The position numbers and the translations under genes were made by a program. A stretch of 64,000 nt of DNA from Cordilura impudica (taxonomy: Eukaryota; Arthropoda; Insecta; Diptera; Scathophagidae). The notes under the pieces were generated by a model. It was not told where the DNA came from. It did not search any database and saw only the letters and a program-made list of their open reading frames with translations. The stretch is taken from the NCBI GenBank assembly GCA_963682025.1, contig OY821520.1:137586738-137650737 (forward strand), in the 5' to 3' direction. Below are positions 57,911 to 64,000 of this stretch, in pieces (the first letter of the stretch is position 1; the number at the start of each line of letters is the position of its first letter).

Positions 57911-58821
57911 TAGGGGTATAACTTTTTTACATGTTTCGCGAATTTCAAAAGGTACCTATCATAGCTGTATAGACCATGGAAAAATATGATAAACTGCGTC
58001 ATTACTTTTTCGCTGACGTTAAAAAAGTTCTCGCCACCAACGCGATGAAGTTTGTAGTTTATACTTTTTTATTATTTATACTTTTTTTTATTTATATTAA
58101 ACTTAGACCAAAATAACTTAATTTTTATACAACAGGAGCGCAAAAATGTAACAGTATTAGTGCTTATTGTTAAAGTCGATAATTGAAGTAGTTTTTAAGA
58201 TGCAGGGATCTAAAGATAAAGACTGCAAATCATACATAATAAATTTCAAAAAAAAAATTTTTTTTCAAAATTTTAAATTATTATTTTTTTAATAAAAATC
58301 AAATTGAAGGAGGCCTTGTAATTAATGATAGTTATTAATTCATATAATTAAATTTTATTTAAAAGTTTTTGATTTCGTTTGCGTTATTTTTCGCCCTTCA
58401 TAAAATGTCTATTTTTATTAGATTAAGTACTCAAAAAAGTGTCATAACGTGGATTAAGTCATTAAAAACACTTGAAAGTAAAAGCAATAAGTTTGCGATA
58501 ATAAAAAGCGTGGACAAATTTTTGCCCGAGTTAAAAAGAATGCCTAAAGAAAAAGTAATTATTGGTCGATTTAATGCCTTCCTTAAAGAAGAAAAGTGCA
58601 AAAAAAAAGACACGATATTATATCGAAAGCATTAATTAGTTTGTGTAACAAGAATCGTGTGCCAGCATTTGCATTAAGATCTATAAAAAAAAAGTAAAAA
58701 AATTAATACAAAACTATCAAAAATTTTTAAAACATCCAGAAAGTCGCGATTTTAATAAAATGTTTACTATAACGTCCAGAAAGAGAAAAAAATGTGAAGA
58801 AACCTTAAATCCAGCTGTTAA

Positions 58822-59291
58822 GTCGGGGGTCACACAAGGCAATTTTTATTGCGCAACTTTTTGGCAATTCTCTTTTGAACTTGCTTTTATGTCCACACAC
58901 GACAATTTCTTCGGCAATTTTACTGTTTTGTTTTGCTTTTATTTTCTTATAATTAGACATTTGTGCTCTAGTCCCGGTCCAAATATTCTTTGCATTTAAC
59001 ATAATAAATGCAATGGTTTTCCTCAACCAAAGTTATTAATTTTACAATTAAGTCCCGATTCCATTTAAACGCCATTTTAATAAAGTAAACAATAATTACG
59101 AATTTTTCACACCAAGAAGCGAAACACCGGATGAAAAGAAATGTCAAATATTCTACCAAAAAAAAGCGAATGAAAGGACTGCTTGAAATAGCCGAGAACC
59201 GGCAATTATTTTTCCCTTTTTATTCCCCTCACCGCAAACATCTATAAACTCAAGAATTACGCAACTGAAATCGTCGTGTGTGAACTGCGAC
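58822..59291 (-). mobile_element. PIF/Harbinger-like element with MADF protein fragment
   Basis: 470 bp flanked by TAA (58819-58821, 59292-59294). The ends GTCGGGGGTCACACAAGGC and, as complement, GTCGCAGTTCACACACGAC form an imperfect inverted repeat. Both are 3 bp-duplication PIF/Harbinger features. On the minus strand 59085-58805 reads AFKWNRDLIVKLITLVEENH, VKCKEYLDRD and, in another frame, KIKAKQNSKIAEEIV, resembling the MADF/Myb-like second protein of Harbinger elements. The transposase gene is missing. Confidence 0.7.
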
Positions 59292-59794
59292 TAACCTAGT
59301 AACTCAAGTACATGTAAGCACAAAAAAAGCTGCCAAAATTTGTAAGCAGCTAGCAGAATCAGGATTTAATATATCAACACCATCCCAAGCCGGTTTATAT
59401 AAAGCTGTGATGACATCCGCTGAACGACAAGCAATTTTTTATTTAGAAACTTTGCAAAATTAATTCTGGTTTATTCACTTTGATGGAAAAAAAATAGATG
59501 ATAAAGAAATTCAGGTGATAGTTTTAAAAAATGAATGCAAAGAAATAAAATTAGCCGTATTTGTTTTGGACAATGGTAAAGCCTTAACCTTATTTAATGG
59601 TATTAAAGAAGTTTTGGATAAATTCAATTTATGGAATTCAATACAAATGATCGTCTGCGATACGACCAGCGTAAACACTGGGAAAAAAAATGGAGTTGTA
59701 ACTCTTTTCCAGAACCATTGTGTATCAACGGGTTTAGTTCCACCACAATATATTGGCTGCCAGCATCATATTCTTGATCTTGTATTAAGACATA

Positions 59795-60718
59795 AAGGGT
59801 GATTTTTTAGCTATTATCTTTTTGGCAACACTGGTTTAAACAGCTGACGCACGTTTCGTGTTTTGTTTTATTGTCAAACATCTTCAGTTTGGACTATAAT
59901 TTAACCATGAATCGTCTTACAAACGAACAACACTTGCAAGTTATTGAATTTTATTATCAAAATGCGTGCTTTGTTAAGAAAGTTCATCGCGCGCTTCTTC
60001 CATTTTATGGTCAGTTTAATCGACCCACTGAAGTGGTACGTAATTAAGCAGAATTGTCGATTTTGGAGTGAATATCAGCCAGAAGCATTGGAAGAGCTAC
60101 CGATGCATCCAGAAAAAGTCACAGTTTGGTGCGGTTTATGCATTGGACCGTACTTCTTCAAAGATGATGCGAATCGTAACGTAACTGTGAATGGTGAGCG
60201 CTACCCAGAGATGATATCCAAATTTTTTTTGCCCAAAATGCAAGAGCTTGACTTGCATGATATGTGGATTCAACAAGACGGTGCCACATGCCACACAGCA
60301 TGCGCAACAATGGACTTATTGAGAGGCGAGTTCGGTGAACATTTTATTTCACGTTGGGACCGGTCAATTGGCCATCTAGATCGAGCGATTTAACGCCTTT
60401 AGACTATTTTTTTGTGGGGCTATGTTAAAGCTCATGTCTATACAGACAATACCGCTTCAATTGACGCATTGGAAGACAACATAGAAGCATTTTTTCGTGA
60501 GACACCGGCCGATATGTTGGAAAGAGTATGCCAAAATTGGACTAAGTGGATGGACCATTTGAGGCGCAGTCAGGTCAACATTTGCATGAAATAATCTTCA
60601 AACATTAAATTATATGGACCGTACTATCGATTCAAATAAAGGTTTCATACATTTTTCTGAATTTTATATGTTTTTTTTTTTTGGAAAACTTTCCTATAGC
60701 TCTTAAAAAATCACCCTT
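59795..60718 (+). mobile_element. Tc1/mariner-superfamily element, TA duplication
   Basis: 924 bp. The ends AAGGGTGATTTTTTAGCTAT and the complement of AAGGGTGATTTTTTAAGAGC match apart from a small indel. TA flanks at 59793-59794 and 60719-60720. It has inserted in the hAT-like gene at LVLRH; joining the flanks through a single TA gives an open RHIMDD reading, so the insertion explains the break exactly. Confidence 0.92.
59907..60594 (+). pseudogene. mariner-type transposase with internal deletion
   Basis: ATG at 59907 gives MNRLTNEQHLQVIEFYYQN and VHRALLPFYGQFNRPTE, the N-terminal DNA-binding part. It then shifts to KQNCRFWSEYQPEALEELP (from about 60040), so roughly a third of the protein including the first catalytic Asp is missing. 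VTVWCGLCIGPYFFKDDANR and WIQQDGATCHTA (second Asp) are intact. A shift near 60370 breaks the third-Asp block before FLWGYVKAHVYTDNTASID. The final frame ends at 60594. Confidence 0.88.
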
Positions 60719-61555
60719 TATAATGGACGATTGCTTGGAAGGAAAGCCTTCCTCGCCTAATATTTGTTATGATTTTGTTCACGAATTGATAAATAACTAC
60801 GAAGATCTTAAGAAAAGTTGCAAACAGAATGAAGAACGAATCAAAGTTGAACACATCAATTGGCGTGATGATATGCAGTACTTATATGAACTTGGTAAAG
60901 CTTTTACATACTATCAGAAAAATAAAAAATTTCCATACATTAACTTTAAAGCAATACCACCAATACACAATGCTCGATGGAACTCGAGAGCCATTTTAGC
61001 AATATTGACCTTTATACTTATTCCAAAATATCGCCAAAAATTATATAACATTTGTGAGTTCGTATGTGGTCCGCGGTACGATGTTTGGTTTTCCGATCAT
61101 TGTTTTAAAGAAAATAATCTTGAGGCTCTAAAGAAATCTTTATTAACATATAAGTGTGCTCGACAATGTTTTTTAGACATTGGGTTCAGGAACCATCAGC
61201 GATACCGGGGCAGCAACGAAGCAACATATGTGCTGAAAGAGCAATCAAAACGGTACAGGATATTTATCCGCTATGTAAATCTTCACGCACATTAAATTTG
61301 AGGTTCATTTCATATAACAAATAGTTATGTAAAAGTGTAAATGTTTGTTCAACTTTAATTTATGTACATATAATAAATGAAGAAAATTAATTTTAAAAAA
61401 AAAATTAAATATTTTTTTTTTCTTCTTGAGGACTTTTAGAAATTTGCTTGGTGGCGGGAACTTTTTTTGCGCAAATGACCTCGGAATATGATTTTTATGG
61501 TCAAAACATAATGGGCTACAACGTAGTTATGGGTACTAATAATGCAAAAAAGAAG

Positions 61556-61651
61556 TTTATTTATTTATTTATTTATTTATTAGATATTTATTACAATTTA
61601 AATTATAATAAATCTTAAAGTTAAAGCAAGCAACTTAGGCTATCGGCTTCG

Positions 61652-61679
<28 letters not shown>
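61556..61679 (-). repeat. LINE 3' tail stub and poly(A) run
   Basis: (TTTA)n at about 61556-61582 resembles the tail of the minus-strand LINE at 34213-34240, followed by about 70 bases with no coding sequence. A run of 28 A at 61652-61679 follows. Confidence 0.5.
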
Positions 61680-61682
<3 letters not shown>

Positions 61683-61868
61683 ATATCCCTAATGTTCACA
61701 AATTAACAGAGTTGTTTTTTTTTTATATTCAAGAATATATTTGCTATTGACAGAACTTTTTTAGTAAGCATAACCGCTAGGTGTGCTGTGAGTTTAAAAA
61801 GCTAAATACTACAAAAATTTTGAAGAAGTCCAAAATAAACTTAGGTGTTTTTTTTAATTTCTACACCT

Positions 61869-62052
61869 TTTCCAATTGTATTTCAGAAAACATCAATTGA
61901 ATTTCAAACAGTATCAATTGTATTTCAGAAAACATCAATTGATTTTCAAAAAATATCAATTGAATTTTATAAAACATCAATTGAATTTCAGAAAGTACCA
62001 ATTGTGTTTCAGAAAACATCAATTGATTTTCAGATATTATCAATTGAGTCTC
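61869..62052. repeat. 21 bp minisatellite, about 9 units
   Basis: Unit consensus TTTCAGAAAACATCAATTGA with one more base, repeated about nine times with 10-25 percent variation. Because 21 is divisible by 3, the array is open in several frames on both strands, for example repeated VFQKTSI and EFQKVPI heptads. There is no start context or extension beyond the array, so I treat the frames as by-products. The array immediately follows T-rich sequence near the hAT-like element's right flank. Confidence 0.9.
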
Positions 62053-62124
62053 CGAAAAAAAATCAGAATGTTATATAAGAATATATTTTGGGTTTGTAAT
62101 ACTTCTTGAAAACTACATATCGTT

Positions 62125-62374
62125 ACCTAAAATGCAAAAGGCCGTAACTAATATTTTTACTTTTGTACAGGAGATGTAGAAAACATCATAAAATAAGAAT
62201 TACTTTAAACTTAATACCCAAATTTTAGAATCAAGCTAAAAAATAAATATGGATTTTAATTTATGAAAACAAAAAATTATGGTAAAATAGTAGTTTTTAA
62301 GTAAAAGGCCGTAACTACAATACAAAAAGTCAATTGTGAACTTTTTGTTAGTTACGGCCTTTTGCATTTTAGGT
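62125..62374. mobile_element. 250 bp element with perfect 27 bp inverted ends
   Basis: 62125-62151 (starting ACCTAAAATGCAAAAGGCCG) is exactly complementary to 62348-62374. A third copy of the core AAAAGGCCGTAACTA lies inside at about 62306-62320. No clear target duplication. Likely a MITE; the family is unknown. Confidence 0.7.
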
Positions 62375-62705
62375 GATGATAAAAACGTGTTTTTTTCCAA
62401 AATAATGACTTCAAAATCGGTCAAAATTCTATCCTGGTGTTTATATTGTAGCTGATTAACAAATGAACTCCTTATCTTTTTTCGATTAAAAGGCCGCCCT
62501 TGATAGTTCATTTTCCAGTGCATAACAAATAAGTCCAAATATTGCTAAACATTTTCCGCGACTCCAAATCACTAATAGAAGCAATAATAACTTTCCGGTA
62601 TTGTAGGGTAAACTACTTTTTATTTCTGAATTTTAATAGATAATTTCTGAAATTCAATTAATTCAATTCAATTCATTTATTTACAACAATAATATTTACA
62701 TACTT
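62375..62705. other. AT-rich spacer, nothing recognised
   Basis: No ORF with family resemblance and no repeat relation seen apart from an AATTCAATT run near 62655-62678. Confidence 0.4.
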
Positions 62706-63500
62706 ATTATACCCTATACCACTATGTGGTTAGGGTATAATGACTTTGTGCTGCTGTTTGTAAAAACCAAAAATATTTGACCTAGACCCATCTTTAATTA
62801 TACCGATCGAATCAGAATCACTTTCTGAGTTGATTTAACAATGTCCGTCCGTCCATCCGTCCGTCCGTCCGTCCGTCTGTGTGTCCATGTAAACCTTGTA
62901 ATCAAACTGCAGGTCGCAAATATGATTATTTTGATGAAATTTGGTATATAAGCTTGTTTCGGCCATGGGATGAACGCTATAGAAATTGGTGAGAATCGGT
63001 CCATGTTCAGACCTAGCCCCCATAGGAATTACCCCTATGAAATCGACATAAATTGCCATAAGATTCCCATTGTCATATAGATCTTACTCAAATTGGGTTT
63101 TGTATGCGTTCATTACGTCCATTAATGAGTAGTCCAAAAATGATCCCTTTGGCCCCATATAGAGCTGCTTCCCGATCTTCACTTAAATCAATTAAAAAAC
63201 AAAAATATTGCACTGATTTTTCTCAGATTTTGTTTGTATATATTTTTGCAAAATACAAGAGACTTTACCAAACATGATCAGGATCGGTCCAGTTTTGGAT
63301 CTAGTCCCCATATAGATATAGCATCCGATATGAACTTTTTCATATCTGCAGCCAAAAAAATTTATAAAAATCCCACTCAAATTTGGTTTTTGCTTATTTT
63401 CTATGTCCAGTTAGTTGGGCCTAAGAGATAGGGTCTCTGATCGCATGATATAGGGTATCGCATAGTCGGTCTAGACCGACTATAATTTTCTTACTTGTTT
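62706..63500. mobile_element. mini-me/DINE-like repeat, copy 9
   Basis: Starts TTATACCCTATACCACTATG and ends TAGTCGGTCTAGACCGACTA with ATTTTCTTACTTG. (GTCC)n tract at 62841-62876. Full-length and well preserved; same orientation as copies 3 and 8. Confidence 0.85.
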
Positions 63501-63618
63501 TATTTTATATATCGTTTACATATAATGAGTTTTTCAACATAAAAATTTTTGTAACTTGGAATATAAAATATATACAAAGTTTGGGAGGAAAAATTTTTTA
63601 CAAAAACCTATTTGAATT

Positions 63619-64000
63619 TTTTTTTTTTTTTAATTAAAACTTAATCTACTTATCTACTTTAAACTAATTACAATGAAGCAAGTTCATTAATATGAGTAAA
63701 ATCCGAATACGTACAACGGCGTTGAAAATTTTTCAAAAGTCTCTCTATTTTACTTTCCACTAATTCAATATCTGCTAGTGCATGCAGAAGTGTAGTTGAG
63801 AAAAACCAAGGTAAGTTAAACATTAATTTTAAAAGTTTATTTTGTGAAATCTGCAGTTTCTTGATGTGACATTTTGCGATTTTAGCCCATACTGGGGCAG
63901 CATAGAACATTACTGCATGGAATACTGACTTTAAAATAAGTTTCTTGTTGGCAATACTAAGTTTTGAACTTCGATTTATAAATGGATATAAAATACGAGT
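63619..64000 (-). pseudogene. jockey-like LINE C-terminus, continues past window
   Basis: A T-run at about 63619-63632 marks the poly(A) tail of a minus-strand LINE. The frame from 63910 to 63668 reads FYAAPVWAKIAKCHIKKLQ, SQNKLLKLMFNLPWF and FQRRCTYSDFTHINELASL, the C-terminal end of a jockey/X-type reverse transcriptase. The coding sequence continues upstream to at least 64000 with SVFHAVMFYAAPVW. It is open over the visible part, so it may be a young copy. Confidence 0.8.

Larger units (their letters stand above)
58369..61295 (+). pseudogene. hAT-like transposase (CxxH type), interrupted
   Basis: The N-terminal frame (58369-58635) ends in a basic stretch. After decay the frame CEETLNPAV (58797-58820) is cut by the Harbinger-like insert and resumes NLVTQVHVSTKKAAK (59292). 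Next are ICKQLAESGFNISTPSQAG, a TAA in LETLQN-stop-FWF, FIHFDGKKIDDKEIQ (likely first Asp), MIVCDTTSVNTGKKNG (second Asp) and YIGCQHHILDLVLRH. The last has the CxxH pattern that follows the second Asp in hAT transposases. The mariner element splits the gene here. Beyond it MDDCLEGKPSSPN to 61295 includes NARWNSRAILAIL and VWFSDHCFKENNLEALK. Removing either insert with one target copy leaves the frame continuous. I recognise the family only as hAT-like. Confidence 0.75.
57911..61538 (+). mobile_element. hAT-like element with nested Harbinger and mariner
   Basis: The left end TAGGGGTATAACT (57911) and the right end (complement TAGTACCCATAACT, to 61538) resemble TAGGGTTATGACT at 7354 and 20355. 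Subterminal GTTCTCGCCACCAA (about 58030) and its near complement (about 61450) form a second inverted pair. No clear 8 bp duplication is seen. It encodes one transposase, broken by two later elements. Confidence 0.65.

Noticed and set aside
61869..62052. Repeat array with regular spacing as a possible CRISPR
   Set aside because: The units are contiguous 21-mers without unique spacers, and the genome is eukaryotic.

Overview
The window is AT-rich, intron-poor and almost entirely made of decayed mobile DNA. The element mix is piggyBac, hAT, Transib, Tc1/mariner, PIF/Harbinger, Helitron and jockey/CR1-type LINEs, plus many copies of a short repeat with an internal GTCC/GTCT microsatellite and an end palindrome. 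That repeat resembles the 'mini-me'/DINE-1-like repeats known from flies, so the source is most likely a dipteran, perhaps a calyptrate fly with a large repeat-rich genome. This is an inference from repeat content. I found no convincing complete host gene, rRNA, tRNA or CRISPR array. One weak candidate for a host 5' exon lies near 53.95 kb.

Layout. 0.2-2.6 kb: piggyBac element 1, complete ends but gutted transposase. 2.6-6.3 kb: a mini-me-like repeat broken by a 2.8 kb foldback with arms of about 1.2 kb. 7.3-11.6 kb: hAT-like remnant and two 5'-truncated LINEs, one with a 14 bp target duplication. 12-14 kb: another split mini-me-like copy holding a 550 bp tandem repeat. 14-15.9 kb: two Helitron-B copies in a row. 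16-28 kb: a hAT element and its surroundings, tandemly duplicated. Unit A (17279-24468) later received Transib element 1; unit B (24469-27741) keeps the empty site. 24.4-39.4 kb: a 1.4 kb Helitron-B copy expanded to 15 kb by the duplication and by Transib element 2. Transib 2 holds piggyBac element 2 and a LINE, and the LINE holds a mini-me-like repeat and a poly(A)-tailed insert. 40.5-48.1 kb: mini-me-like cluster, an ACAAGT-rich insert, a Tc1 remnant, Helitrons. 49-56.4 kb: mariner remnant, a Transib left end, a reverse-strand Transib transposase in pieces, Helitrons and a MITE. 57.9-61.5 kb: hAT-like transposase broken by a Harbinger-like and a mariner element. 61.5-64 kb: LINE tail, 21 bp minisatellite, short inverted-repeat element, mini-me-like copy and a LINE running off the end.

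The best functional candidate is the piggyBac 2 transposase (minus strand, 31119-29231). All three catalytic Asp positions are visible, a 59 bp intron joins the exons in frame, and the ends are perfect 14 bp repeats with TTAA duplications. One in-frame TAG separates the catalytic core from the C-terminal Cys-rich domain. The most informative structures are the Transib/empty-site pair and the dated insertion order of the 15 kb nest. The rest is best read as a fossil record of insertions, not a working gene neighbourhood.
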